Shown: in pieces, positions 23,610 to 36,255 of the stretch | How the letters are laid out: each line of letters starts with the position of its first letter | How positions within the stretch are numbered: position 1 is the stretch's first letter | Source: Cristatella mucedo | Taxonomy: Eukaryota > Bryozoa > Phylactolaemata > Cristatellidae | DNA length: 64,000 nt | Direction: 5' to 3' | Assembly (NCBI GenBank): GCA_009760855.2 | Contig: WPIO01000009.1 | Span: forward strand, 1,209,001-1,273,000 | Made by a program: the position numbers and the translations under genes | Notes under the pieces: model-generated | The model's input: only the letters and a program-made list of their open reading frames with translations | What the model was told of the DNA's origin: nothing | Database searches by the model: none

Positions 23610-24645
23610 TATATTTAATGATTTTATGGGATACGCTCAGCCAGTAAAAATCTTAAGCAGCTCCGCAACTCCTGTCAAAGGTAACTTCAAGCTTTGAATA
23701 TCCCAAAGAGTTAGCACATACAAATTATTGAGGGATTACACGATGCTAACATATACATATGCATGGGATTATTTTTTTCAAAGGTGACCCGATATGATTA
23801 AATGCTGATGCCAAAATTACTTTAAGATAATACCACAAATAAATAAGGGAGTCAGTCTTCAATGGTTAAATAGCCCGTTGTGTCTGGGTTCTTTGGTATT
23901 CTATAGTTTCTTAGCAGCAGCCGAGTCCCAGAATTCATGCACCGTAGAGGTAAGGAGCAGCTCCTCGTTTTAGATGCTGCCTCGGCTCTATATTATGAGT
24001 AATCACTAAGCACAAGCCGTACTTGAAAATGATCAAATATTTAGCGGCTTGGATCGTTTTAGAGCCACAGGTAAACTATAGAATAAGCCTACTATGGTTC
24101 TACAGCAATACCGTAAATAAGTCACCTTGCAACCACGCCAGTGATCCAAGCATGCCCGTAGTGAAAAATGCCAGGAAGCTGCGTTTTGCCTGCTGGTAAG
24201 GTTTACCTGGAGGTAATGCGTACGCAAGCCAAAAGTTTATGTGCAACTCTTGTCAATGCTTCCTTGATGGCAACGCAGAGAGCTGCACAGTGTTCTAATA
24301 AATAATTGTGTACGATTTTACGGCTTCTTTCTACCTAAAAATTGTGTAGGATTTCAAAAAGTGCCTCTCAGACTGTGTAATTCTATTTCTTAGAAAGCTG
24401 CCAGGAGTTTTAAGATAGCAGCAATCCGCAAAGCGCCACCCGTTATTGCGCATTTCTAAGATATGTAGATAGTTTGTATTAATGTGATAGCAGCTCAGAT
24501 ATGAGATGTTTTTCTTTAATTCTGGTGAGGGGTTTAAGTTAGGTGCATTTGCCAGTTCGTCTTTGCCAAAAAAAGTTCCTGCTAAAAGGTAATTCGAAGG
24601 TAATGAAAACAAGAGACAATAACTCACAAGTAGTCCAGAGTGTCA
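23610..24645. repeat. Segmental duplication block, unit 2 (pairs with 13320-14365)
   Basis: About 1 kb aligned with 13320-14365. It contains the open minus-strand frame 24331-24627. Otherwise non-coding. Confidence 0.7.
24331..24627 (-). CDS. Hypothetical 98-residue protein, paralogous to 14132-14329
   Basis: A minus-strand frame of 98 codons. Its middle aligns with the 65-residue frame in unit 1 (shared Asn-Ala-Pro, Pro-rich stretch, double Lys, His-Ile-Asn, RNNGW and a CC pair). I recognise no domain and see no signal peptide. The paralog is cut by a TAG. It may be a gene fragment or an accidental frame within duplicated DNA. Confidence 0.2.
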   Translation of the reverse strand: MSYCLLFSLPSNYLLAGTFFGKDELANAPNLNPSPELKKNISYLSCYHINTNYLHILEMRNNGWRFADCCYLKTPGSFLRNRITQSERHFLKSYTIFR

Positions 24646-24660
24646 GATGCACATAAATAT

Positions 24661-24805
24661 GCCGAGTTGTTTTGGTTTAGTGGTTAAGCTGCTTGCTCAG
24701 AACAAGGTCCAGCTGAGGTAATGGGGTCGAACGCCAAGGCGTTTGTGAAGAGCCTGAATATAGATATAGTTATGTTAGGATGCTCTATAAAATGAATTAT
24801 TTACT
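24661..24805 (+). mobile_element. SINE-A copy
   Basis: A tRNA-like head has box A-like tttagtggttaag and box B-like gggtcgaacgcc (24724-24735). The SINE-A body (tgtgaagagcctgaat) and LINE-1-like tail (ttaggatgctctata) follow. It sits at the edge of the duplicated block; unit 1 has LINE-2 at this place. Confidence 0.65.
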
Positions 24806-25473
24806 GTACGCTCTATTTAAATATAATCAAGGCCTCAACGTTTCAGTGACATCTGCTACACGGAGAGTGAAAATTAGTTAAGGAATCACACCTATAATGG
24901 CTTCCAAAGTGAAGATGATTTAATATTAAAAAGAGATGATGGCCACAGGTAAATTAGCTTCCATAAATACCGTCAAACGTTTACTCAAAACCACGTACCG
25001 CTCAGCCAATAATGAAACGTGGTTGCTGATAAGTGCTCATGGAGGATACTTTGGGTATTTTTACTAATTTTTGGGATATTTGTACTCTTTCTTCAGCCTA
25101 CACTCAGTCGAGCCACTTCCCAATCAGCCCAAGCATTGCTTAACCCGCAAAGCTGACTTAAATCGTTTATTTCTAACTCATACGAATTTTAAGTTCTTTA
25201 AAGACTTTACCATAAGTTAACAGCCTTTTAAAATGCTCAGCTCAAACCTGAACGAGGTCGCGACATCCTCAGGCTTGTCGAAACTTCAGAAAAAGCTGAA
25301 TACGTGCCTGATCCTCGCTGCTTTGGGATGCCAGTGTTGAAAAAGGTTTAGCTAAATAACTAGCCTCGTTTGTATAGAAGCTGAAGAGCCTTAACGGCTA
25401 TCACTACCGCTTGCAGCTGGCATGAATATGGATCGCCAACTTCAGGAATCGAATCCTCAACCTTGCTCTTGAA

Positions 25474-25476
<3 letters not shown>

Positions 25477-25518
<42 letters not shown>
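25477..25518. repeat. (GA)n microsatellite
   Basis: Pure AG dinucleotide repeat of about 42 bases. 24806-25476 and 25519-26019 contain no gene I recognise. Confidence 0.97.
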
Positions 25519-25519
<1 letters not shown>

Positions 25520-26027
25520 ACCTTATCTCCTGGCCCAATGCTCGGAAGCCATTGCTATTAAAACTTGCGCAGCCGTGCAAAGTTATCAATAACCATATTG
25601 GCAGGCATCGCTTACAGGACAACATAAGTGCACAGAGCAAGATTTAGTTCTCTGAAAATTCTGTACCCCTGTATTGCTACATCAAATATAACTATTATTT
25701 TTGAAGATCAATCATAACAGGCCTATGATATAGAATTAGTAGCGTGACGGTTCTCAAAATTTCTGACCTAGATAAGGCATAGTGCACAAGCTGTATTTAT
25801 GAGTGACCAATTTCTAGTTGTGATTTGAGTGTTAATTGTTCCTCGAAAGCTCAATGAGCATACTTGGATAACATCAGTCACTTCTTTGCTCTACTAACGT
25901 TTTCTTAACATGCGTATTTGAGTCAGCTCATAAATTTATACTGTGTTGTGCGGGCCTGTGCCTGCTGGTTTATGATGAGCGTGAATGCCGCACCTACGGC
26001 TAATACTTGTACGGCTAATGCTTAGGG

Positions 26028-26206
26028 CTGCAGTTCTCAACCCGCAGGTCATAATGCCGTAGGGGTCGAAGATCCCTGTCATAGGAGTAGCCTGAGACCA
26101 TGGGAAAACAAGCATTTCCATATTTGGCAAACAATATGGTTGGGGTAGCCGCAACATGAGGAACTGTATTAAAGGGCTGCAACATTTGGAAGGTTGAGAA
26201 CCACTG
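26028..26206. mobile_element. SPIN-like hAT miniature transposon (MITE)
   Basis: A 179-bp element with inverted ends: gttctcaacc near the left end and ggttgagaaccactg at the right. Imperfect 8-bp flanking repeats are gcttaggg at 26020-26027 and gctgaggc at 26207-26214, six of eight matching, as expected for hAT insertions. From memory, the internal ends closely resemble SPIN (Space Invaders) elements of tetrapods: left with ggggtcgaa, cctgagaccat and ggaaaacaa, right with caacatgaggaactgtatt and aaaggg. It has no coding capacity and would need a transposase elsewhere. Orientation is not assignable. Confidence 0.75.
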
Positions 26207-26350
26207 GCTGAGGCAATTATCAGAGTTTGACACCCAGACAATAACATCCGAGTTATTCCCTTGCACCGGATTATATTGGACTCGGGTCATTCCAAGACAG
26301 AGATAATCTCCAAATCAATGAAATTTCCTGACTTCAGGTTATTCCCTTAG

Positions 26351-26587
26351 CTCTCATATATTCACTCTTTGAGTGGAATTAAGATCGAGTCTCTTCTACC
26401 TCTTACGTTCGCGCTTGTGTCTGTTAGAGACTCACCGAGATTTAGGGCTGCTGGAGCCAAAGTAACACAACAATTGCTCACCATTATTTTAGCTGATCTT
26501 GCAAGTATGTCTCATTTAACGAAAGCTGTAGAAGAACTGGAGTCATCTGTGGCATCATTGCGCAGGATTAGCAAAAGCAGCTTTTAA
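26351..26587 (+). CDS. Possible terminal exon of an unknown gene
   Basis: An open frame of 78 codons starts right after a pyrimidine-rich acceptor-like ttattcccttag and ends with a stop overlapping a poly(A) signal (AATAAA at 26586-26591). The C-terminal half looks helical (LTKAVEELESSVASLRR). There is no ATG in frame near the start, which fits an internal start of a last exon. No upstream exon and no paralog are identified. It could be chance. Confidence 0.2.
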   Translation, partial: LSYIHSLSGIKIESLLPLTFALVSVRDSPRFRAAGAKVTQQLLTIILADLASMSHLTKAVEELESSVASLRRISKSSF

Positions 26588-26792
26588 TAAAAATCAAGTG
26601 AATTACCATTTCATCTGTATTTTGCCAAATGAAAAACTTCTCCATGTAGCTGTATCCTTTTGAAACCCAAGTACCATATTTCGGTCGCATAGGTAGTTGA
26701 AGACAAGTTTGATTTCCGTTTAAGAAATGTAACTAAAAACTCAATCCTGTTTCTGAAATAATTATGGTGATACTAGTAACACAAAGTTTGGA

Positions 26793-26840
26793 AAGCCCCC
26801 TTAGAGAACGTTATCTATATTCGGGTGCTTTAGAATTTCA
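26793..26840 (-). mobile_element. LINE-1 3' tail remnant
   Basis: Short match to the LINE-1 3' end in inverse orientation (agcccccttagagaacg, gggtgcttta). The microsatellite tail is not preserved. Confidence 0.45.
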
Positions 26841-27309
26841 CTAAGGAGAATTTATACCAAGAGCAAATAATAAGGTTGGTGGCATGCACAGTAAAGACCA
26901 TGCAAATTCCAATAAATGTAATGCTTCCGCCAAAAAATGAAATTAATTATATAGACATTTAAGCCAACCGGTTAGTCGGGTGCACACCAAATACTACAAG
27001 CTGATTCATTTTCAGGTAAGTTGGCAAAGCATTTTGAACTATAAGACAACCTTACTGAAATGGGAAGGAAAAGTCTTTCCAGAAAAGATATATTTGAAAT
27101 CAGGAGCTGAATGCTAAAAAATTGTAACTGCTTTTAATCATTGCCGGTAGCGAATTATAGACTTATCAGTGGGAATGAGTTTAAGTCTTGATCACCTAAG
27201 CATTTCAATTTAGTGCATGGGACGGATACTAGCTGATTAGCTGTGTATTGCTTGGTGTCTAAAAATATTTTACGTTAACTTCCACGAAATTCAACTTCAA
27301 GAAATGTTC

Positions 27310-30104
27310 AGTACCCTCGAAGTAGTCTCTTCAATCAATTGTCTTGGTCTCATCCGAAAACAAGCTACCGATAGCGGCAGTAGTCTATCGCCCACCAGGT
27401 ACGAAATCCTCCTTTATCTCAGATTTCTCCGATTTCATTTCGATTATGTGTGCAAGAAATCGATCCTTCCTCGTTATCGGTGATTTCAACGTTCGCTTTG
27501 ATAACTTATCTGACGCTTTCAGCACCAAATTTTGTGCATTGACTGACTCATTGTCTCTTCTGGCTCATGTGCATGGCCCTACTCACATCAAGGGTCACAC
27601 ACTCGACCAGATTTTCTCATTCAACTGCACCTGGGGATCTAAAGTTATTACCAAATCCTACGTATCTGACCAAATGCAGATCTCATTCAATCTACAGTGT
27701 GTGCCCACCACCTCCTTTAAAATAATCTGTGAATCGCGAAACCTTAAGACCCTTGACATCGATGCTGTCCGTGCGAGAATATATGCTTCACCTCTGCTGC
27801 TCAGTCCGCCCTCCAATCGGTCATCATTGGTAGATAGCTACAACATGACACTAGCTGGCATGCTCGACGAGTTTGCACCTCTGACTAACCTCACAATGCG
27901 CCATCGCCCAAGCGGTCTATGGTTTACCACATACATTAAACAAGCCAGGTCTACTAAGCCCAAGCCTGAAAAATCATACACAAAATCAGAAGTGACTGCC
28001 CAGCGAGAGGCATATGAAGACTACTCTGGGTTGTACCAATAAATCCTAGCAAAGGCCAAGTCGAGCTTCTGTAAACAAATCGTTGAATCACAGTTGCACA
28101 ATCCAAAAATGCTGATGTCAACGATCAACCATCTCCTTACCTGATGATCCTTGCGATGATCTAGCCGATCGCTTCTCTCGATTCTTTTTGCAGAAGATAG
28201 ACAAGATCGGGGAGTTCATCCCTGCGATGACAACATTCCCCCTAGAATGCTGTAACCCAATTCCTGGCTGCACCTCAATGTCTATATTTAAGCATGTCAC
28301 TAGTGATCTCTTCCTGAAGCTCGTATCCCTATAAAATAAGACAACAAGTCCTCTGGCCCCTATTCCCACTGTCCTTCTCTTACCTCGCACTGATCTGCTG
28401 CTGCCATGCATAACTTACAACAATAATATGTCATTAGCATCAGATCATGTCCCAGCACCTTTCAAAAAAGCTGTTGTAAGGCCACTTCTCACGAAAGCGA
28501 CACTAGACCATGAGAACTTAAGCAACTACCGCCCAGACTCCCTTCTACCATTCCTATCAAAGACACTGGACCGGGTCGTGGCTGAGCAGCTAAACTCATA
28601 TATCAAAACTTCAAACCTTGCTAATAGGTTCCAGTCTGGCTTTAGAGCTAATCATTCCACAGAGTCAGCATTGCTTAGGTATTCAACGAAATACTTAGGA
28701 ATACAGACATGGGTAGAGTGTCTCCGCTTGTTTAGTTCGATCTTTCGGCAGCTTTTAATACTATCGATCACAACGTCCTTCTAGAGCGCTTCTCATCTTA
28801 CTTGGGCATCACTGGCACTAGTCTGTAATGGTTCAGGTCCCATCTCAGTAGGAGCCTTCAGAGTATTGACGTGAGTGGACAAAGATCATCTGAGGTACCT
28901 CTGAAACACGGGGTACCTCAGGGCTCCGTACTAGGTCAGATGTTTTTCACGGTGTATACTCCCTCTCTCTTGCTGATGTGATTGCCAAGCACGATCTAGG
29001 CTTTCATTTCCATGCGGATGACACTCATTTGTACATTTGCCTTGATCCATCCCAGCCTTCGAGCACCTCGAATTCTCTTAACTCACTTGCTGCATGTATT
29101 GATGGCATCCTCACATGGATGTCATCAAATTTGCTAAAACTAAACGATGTAAAGCTAACGTACTAGTTATGAGCAAACCCCGTGTGCGATTCAGAAATCG
29201 GAAAGTCTGACACTCGCAATTGGCTCTGCCAGCGTATCTCCTGTTAAATCAGCTCGAAATCTAGGTTTCATGTTCCAAAGTGACCTCTTGTTAGACGACT
29301 ACATCAGTTCCACAGTCAAGTGTGTCCACTTTCAGCTGCATTACATTGCTAAAATTCAGGCTTCTTTAGATAAGGATACCACGTCTAAGTTAGTCCATGC
29401 ATTCGTGACACCCAGTCTCGAATTCTGCAACTCACTGATTACTGACATATCGGTATGTGCGATCAGGCGATTGCAGCTGGTGCAAAACTCTGCTGCTAGG
29501 CTTGTCTGTCGTGAGCATCGCAGTCTCCACATTACACCACTTCTTGCCAACCTACACTGGCTACCAGTCAAGCAACGGATTGACTTCAAGGTTTTGTCTC
29601 TCACTTTTAGGTCACTTTATTGTTTGGCTCCAGCACATCTCTCAGATCTACTACCCCACCAGGCCAAGCATTGTACCATATGTTTTTTTTCGGAATCTGA
29701 CAGTTCACGAATACCTCGTACAAACCTCAAAGTCTTTGGAGACCTCGCATTTAGTTCGTATGCACCCAAAGCCTGTAACTCCCTCCCGACTTGCTCAGAA
29801 CATCCCCTGACTTGACCACATTTAAATAGAACTTTAAAAAACACACCTATCTAGGACAGAATTTAGTGGGTCTCTGTGATTGGTCCTTAATGTGCTTATG
29901 GGTGCTGACACTGTGCATCCTGCAACTAGCCTCATTTGCATGCTGACCCTGTGCATGTCATAGCTAACCATGTTATTTACGCTACTTATCAGGCATGGTA
30001 TTACTTGCCATTCAATTACATTTACCTTTGCAGCAAATGTAAAGGTCCTCGAAAGAGAATGCGTTCGCAGAGGGTGCTTTATCAAGTGCATTATTATTAT
30101 TATC
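27310..30104 (+). mobile_element. LINE-1 copy, nearly complete from mid-endonuclease, inactive
   Basis: It starts within the endonuclease domain near 27310 and runs to a TTATTATTATTA tail at 30104. The first 232-codon frame (27344-28042) has VVYRPPG, IGDFNV and HTLDQIF, but SDQ where the family has SDH. Stops and frame shifts cut the rest. The palm pieces include SGFRANHSTES at about 28630 and FHFHADDT (Y replaced by H) near 29000, and the C-terminal region lies at 29270-29815. It cannot be functional. No host gene is seen inside. Confidence 0.9.
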
Positions 30105-30109
30105 GTTTT

Positions 30110-30360
30110 TTTTAAACACGCATAAGAGGCATAAGGTTTAGCGGGCTGGCGTGTGCAACCGAATAAAGGAAACTTGGCCTATACTGGAGAATTTAAATAG
30201 TCAGCTTCAGTCTTGACAGGGAGCCAATAAAGCTCTGAAAAGTGTTATGATATGCCAGCTGATCTTTTGAAAGCAGAAAGAAGAGTTGCTTAATTTCACA
30301 TTACTTAGAATGAATTTACCTGTCACTAGCGGATAGTTCTGCCACTACTAATTCCTAAAT
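30110..30360 (-). mobile_element. LINE-2-like fragment
   Basis: Minus-strand translation gives a short ELYWLPVK, the usual WLPV region of CR1/L2-type reverse transcriptases, in sequence resembling 61780-61900. It is heavily decayed. The assignment to LINE-2 rather than another LINE is tentative. Confidence 0.4.
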
Positions 30361-30849
30361 TGCTCACGTGTTTACGTGCAATATTAGTAATGCCGCAGAA
30401 ACGTGCCAAGCACAGGTGATGATAAATAATTATAGAAATTGAATTATGGTCGGATGACCAGGTGGTCCTAGTAGATGTTGCTGTTCACTACGTTATTAGC
30501 AAGTAAAAGAGCAATGCCGGATGCAGATGCAACATTTATTAATGAGAAACCGTGTTTGAACAGCTGCCACAGTGGTAAATAAAGCTAAGATATCAGCAGG
30601 AGAAATTAGTGAAGCTCTACTAGCTAACTGACACGACGCCAGCTAATTAAATGAAATTGCACCATTTCGATGCAATGCAGAGGTGTCGAGATGCAGGTTG
30701 CGAAATGGAAAATCTTTGCGTTAGTGTAGTACTAGCAAAGCAGGTGGTTAACACAGTCTACATCACCTGACAATGAGCACTACTCGGGCTTCCTGTCAGT
30801 TGCAGAATCATCTTTCGAATATACAGACGTTCTTGCGAACACCTTATAC

Positions 30850-32430
30850 GGGCAGCTATTCATCCAAGACCTGGTTAAAGATTATCTAGATGCTTATCGC
30901 GGCCGGCTGGGTCTACCACGCCGTAGCATCATAAAAATACGGTAGCTGTTCCCAATCTGCTTATTAGTGATGATCTAGCATACCTACTACAATTTCTTGA
31001 TATTCGTTCGAATGCATTCCTATTTGTTATTGCTAATTCTAGGCCAGTGAATTATGCATTCAAAAGAAAAAGCATCCCGGAGCAGACGCGGGGCAAGGGA
31101 GCTAAGAACCCACTCGTTTGGTATTCCTAGGTTTGTATTCTACCGCTCAGCACGTTCTCCCTCGAGCGTTGTGTTTCTCTCTAACTTAGTGGTCATCAGG
31201 TATGCTAAAGCTCCGGCGGCATAATTTAGTTCTCGTCTTTAGAATGCCCGCTCAATGTGCAGTAAACTCTTGTAAAAAAGTGACCTTGTTTTGGAAAAAA
31301 GGCCTCAACCTGCTCGCCTATACTGAAACTTGGCTGAAAGGGGTAAACCTTCTAACCATTAAGGACGCAACTCCGACAGGCTTCTCCTTCTTTCACCTCC
31401 AGATAAGTCAAAACTGAAGGTAAAGTCGCCATTATTACACGCTCGCCCTTCAGTTTCATGCCGTTTGCACTACGTTAGATGCAATTTTCAAATGTATAGT
31501 TTTGATTTTAACCGACCACCAGCTATCGATGGCGGCAGTTATCTATCGCCTTACTGGTACAAAGTATTCATTATCTTTGATTTCAGTGGTATAATTTTGA
31601 TTCCATGTGAAAGAAATTGATCTTTCGTAATTATAGGTAATTTCATCCTTATTTTTGATAGCTTATCTGACATGAACCATTATTTATTAGAATTTCGGGC
31701 ACTGACTGGCGCATTGTCTCTTGTGGTACATGTTCAAGGCATTATTCGCATCAAGAGTCAAACATCTGATTAGATATTCTTCTGCAAACGCTAGGCTATC
31801 GTCGCCAATCATAACCAAATTCCGCTTAAACGACCACTTACCAATTTATTTCAGTCTACAATGCAAGTCCGCTTCCTCCTCATCTAAACAACAGTGAGTC
31901 AAAAAACTTAAAGACCTGTGGCCTCTCCGTGCGAGAATATCTGCTTAGCTTCTGCTACTCAATCCCCAACTCGACCTGCCAAAATTGATGGATGGCTACT
32001 AAACGGAACTAGCTGACTATGGGTTTTCATCTCTCACTAAGCACGCAGTGCACTGTCGCACAGATGGCCTTTGGTTTTCCGCAGCCATTAAACCAGCTAG
32101 GTCTACCAAGCGAAAGCTTGAAAGACCATATACAAGATCAAGACTGACTGTCCAATCGACAGGCATACGGTGACTACGGTAGATCTATACAATCGATCCC
32201 AGCAAACGCCGTCTCGATTCTGTGACAGCACTGTTGAATCACCGATCCACAATATAAAAATGCTGATGTGGACAATCAACCATCTCCTTAACCATTTTCA
32301 AGATAGCCTCTTATCTAGTGTTGTATTGATCTAGCCGATCGTATTTTCGATCATTTGTCAAGAAGGTTGACAAGGTCAGGGAGTTCAACTCTGGAATGGC
32401 ATTTTGAAGGATCACATAATTAAAATAAGT
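30850..32430 (+). mobile_element. LINE-1 copy, 5' half, heavily mutated
   Basis: It aligns with the 5' part of the best copy (reverse complement of 53500-55030), including sequence before the endonuclease: gacctg(g/t)ttaaag, ctgctta/gttagt, aatgcattccta and aacttagtggtcatca. Hence the 5' region is about as complete as in the 51.5-55.0 kb copy. The endonuclease part has many stops; a relic of NDHLPI keeps the family's Asp-His pair near 31825. It ends near 32430 without a 3' tail. 30361-30850 shows nothing else. Confidence 0.75.
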
Positions 32431-32627
32431 CCGTGCTGCTGGCCTTGAACAAGTTCACACTGAAGGACTATACACTCTCATCATTAGAGTTTGCCAATGT
32501 ACGATGAAGATTGGCTGAATGACATGCTAACATAACACAATCTGAAAATGGATTTGCCCTTTGTTCAAAAGAAACTGTTTAAACCAGCACAGCAATTGCT
32601 CTCCGCTCCTTCAGCCCACTAATTTTT

Positions 32628-35490
32628 CTAATAACAGTGGTAATAAGTGACCTTATTTCTGAAAATGGTTTTGACCGCTCGCCCTAACTGAGGCTTGGCT
32701 GAAATCAATAAACTGTTCGACAATTAAGAATGCTACCCCAACTGGTTTTTCATTCCTTGACACCCCTGAATCAGTCAAAACTGGAGGCAGAGTTGCTGTC
32801 ATCGTACGCTCGAAATTTAACTTGAAGCCGTTTGCAATAGCCTCGAAGCAGTCTTTTGAATCGACTTTCTTGGTCACACCCGAAAACAAGCTACGGATGG
32901 TGGTAGTAGTCTATCGCCCAACGGATACCGAATCTTCATTTATCTTAGATGTCTCCGATCTCATTTCAATTATGTGTGCAAGAAATCGATCCTTCCTCGT
33001 TATGGGTGTTTTCAACGCTCACTCCGATAAGTTATCTGCTGCCTTCAGCACTGAATTTCTTGCATTGACTGAATCATTTTCTCTTGTGGCTGATGTGCAT
33101 GGCCCTATTCACATCAAGTATTACACACTCGACCAGATTTTTTCGTACAACTGCACTTTGTCATCACCAATCATTATCAAATCCTGCTTATCTTACCACA
33201 TGCAGATCTCATCCAATCTACAGTGTGTGCCCGCCTCCTCCTCTAAAATAACCCGTGAATCGCGAAACCTTAAGACTCTTGGCATCGATGCTGTCGGTGC
33301 GAGAATATCTGCCTCGCTTCTGCTGCTCAGTCCCCCACCCATCATTTATCATTGGTAGACAGCTACAACACGACACTAGCTGATATGCTCGACAAGTTTG
33401 CAGCTCTGACTAACCACACCCGTGTCCTCACCCAGACGGTGAATGGTTTGACACAATACATTGAACTAGCTAGGTCTACTAAGCGACAGCTTGAAAAGCA
33501 TACAGAAGATCAGGACTGACTGTCCATCGATCCATCGACAGACATACGAGTTTACTGTATATTTTGCCAATTGATCCAATCGATATAGCTTCTATAAAAC
33601 ATTGTTGAATCACCGATGCTAAATCCAAATATGCTGATGTCAACGATCAACCATCTCCTAATTTGCTCCCAGACTAGTTTCTTACTTCATTATCCTTGTG
33701 ATGATCTAGCCGATCGCTTCTCTCGGTTCTTTGTCCAGAAGGTAGACAAGATTAGGAGTCCATCCCTGCAATGGTAGCATCCTTTGTATAATGCTGTCAC
33801 TCGATTCCTGGCAGCCCCTCAATCAATGTCTGCATTCAAGCACGTCATGAGTGATCTAGTCCTGAAGTTAATATTCAAATCGAAGGAGACCAAGTACTTT
33901 GGGCCATATCCCAACTGCCCTGCTCGTTTCTACCGTTCCTATCAAAGACGCTGGAACAAGTCGTGGCTGATCAGCCGAACTCACATATTGAAACTTCAAA
34001 CCTTGCTTGTAAGTTCTAGTCGGGCTCTATTGCTAATAACTCCAAAGAGTCAGCATTTCTTAGGCTGTAAAACGACCTACTTAGGAATGCGGAAATGGGT
34101 ATAATATCTCCTCTTGTTTTGCTCGATATTTTGGCAGAATTTGACACTATCGTTCAAAAAGTTCTTTTAAAGCGCCCACCATCTCGCATTGGCATCACTG
34201 GCGCTTTAATGCAGTGGTTCCGGTTCAATTTCAGTAGGAGACTCCGGAGTATCATTGTGAATGGACAAAGATTATCCGAGGTAGCTCTGAAATATGGGGT
34301 ACCACCTCAGAACATTGTGCCGGGTCAAGTTCTTCTGAGGGTTTTATTCTGATCCTCTTGCTGATTTGATTGCCAAGCACGATCTAGGCTTTCACTTCTA
34401 TGCAGATGACACTCGGTTGTACCTTTGCATTGATCCCTCACAGCCTTCGTGCACCTCGAATTCTCTCAACTCAATCGCTGCATGTATTGATGACATCCTC
34501 ACCTAGATGTCATAAAATTAGCTAAAACTAAACGATGATAAAGCTAACTTACTAGTTATGGGCAAACCCTGCGTGTTTCAGAAGTTGGAAAGGCTGAAGC
34601 TCAAAATTGGCTGTGCCGGCATGTCTCCTGTCGAATCAGCTCGAAATCTAGGTGTCATCTTCCAAAGTGACCCCTGGTTAGACGACAACATCAGCACCTC
34701 AGTCAAGTCCATATACTTTCAGTATGATGCAATTTCTAAAATTTGGGTTTATTAAGATAAGGATTCAACATCTAAGTTGGTCCTTGCATTTATATTATAC
34801 AGTATTTACTTCTGGACTCACTGCTTTCTGGCCTACCAGCAAGTGCAATCAGGCGATTGCTGATGGAAAATTCTGCAGCTAGGCTTGTCTGTCGTGAGCG
34901 TTGCAGTTGCCACATAACACCAGTTCTAGCCGAACATCACTGGTCACCAGTCAAGCAAACAGATGGACTCTTAGATTTTGCTGCTCATTTTTAGGTCACT
35001 AGATGCTTTGGCTCCAGCTTACCTATCATATCTGCTCCCCACCAGGCTAAGCATCGTACAAGCAACTTTTCGGAATCTAGCAGTTTACCAATACGTCGTA
35101 CAAACCTCAGATCCATTAGAGGCTGCACATGTAGTTCGTATGCTCTTTGAGCTTGGAACTCACTCCTGACTTGTGTCACAGCATCGCATGACTTGACCAC
35201 ATTTAAAAAGAACTGAAATCACCCATATTTAGGACAGCATTTAGTGGGTCCCTGTGTTTCGTCCATTATGTGCTTATGCGTGATGACACTGTGCACATTG
35301 CCACTTACCACACTTACATGCTGACCATGAGCATTATCACCCCTCACTTTTTTATTCACATTGTTTAACAAGCATGATATTAATCACCATTCAAACACGT
35401 TTCCCTTTTTACCAAATGTAAAGCACCTAGAAAGTTATTAACTTATCTGAGGGTGCTTTAACAAGTGTATTATATTCATTATTATTTATT
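32628..35490 (+). mobile_element. LINE-1 copy, endonuclease to 3' tail, inactive
   Basis: It starts in the endonuclease near 32628 and continues through the reverse transcriptase to a degenerate TTATTATTTATT tail at about 35490. The endonuclease piece 32822-33358 has VVYRPTD, GVFNAHSD (Asp of GDFN lost) and SYH in place of SDH. The palm keeps FYADDTRLYL near 34390 but frames are broken around it. Dead copy. Confidence 0.85.
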
Positions 35491-35835
35491 CATATTGCTA
35501 TCGATTATGGGAGACATATCTTCCTTGCAGCTGTGTTCCTACGCCGCCTGTTTTTTCCTTCCTGCTCATTCGTTTAGGTTAACCCAAAATTATAGAGCTT
35601 ACATACAAAGTTCCCTGCGAGTAAATATTTCTTTTAGAAAACCTTCAAGATCTTTATCAAAAGAAAACACCTAACTAAATAATAATATTTGATCACTTTT
35701 CGATAAAAATATTTATCGAGATGACATGATATATAGGAAATAAATATAATTGGATACTTTGATAACCGACTTTCGTTGTCTAAGCCTGTAAGCAGCAGGC
35801 TCTAAGTTACTTTTAAATATTCCCGTTGAAAAGCA

Positions 35836-35946
<111 letters not shown>

Positions 35947-36019
35947 CCTGTCTTCTTGTCTCTCAATGGAAAACCCTTGAGCCAGCCAATGTGGCCACGA
36001 CTGTGACACTAGAATGAAA

Positions 36020-36176
36020 ATAATTTCGTAATAATATAATGTTGATAATACAAAAATATAAATATTATTATAATATTAAAAATCGTATTAATAATATTAT
36101 ATTGTTGATATTACTATTACTCTTAAAATATATTAATATTATTATTAATATTATATATTATAATATTAATAATAAT
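36020..36176. repeat. AT-rich TAATATTATT microsatellite tract
   Basis: Irregular, partly palindromic AAT/ATT repeats that lead into the LINE-1 tail at 36177. Probably expanded from one or two LINE-1 (TAA)n tails. Confidence 0.8.
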
Positions 36177-36255
36177 GCAGCAAATTTAAAGCGCCTAGAA
36201 ATATATTGAGTTCTCTGCCGGCGCTTTATCAAGTGCTTAATTATTGTTATTATTG
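36177..36255 (+). mobile_element. LINE-1 3' tail fragment
   Basis: Plus-strand LINE-1 3' end (agcgcctagaa, tgagttctctg, gcgctttatcaagtgc) ending in TTATTGTTATTATTG. It is immediately followed by an inversely oriented copy, making an inverted repeat. Confidence 0.75.

Noticed and set aside
25404-25640. Minus-strand 78-codon frame with a Ser-Leu run
   Set aside because: It spans the (GA)n microsatellite and has no other support.
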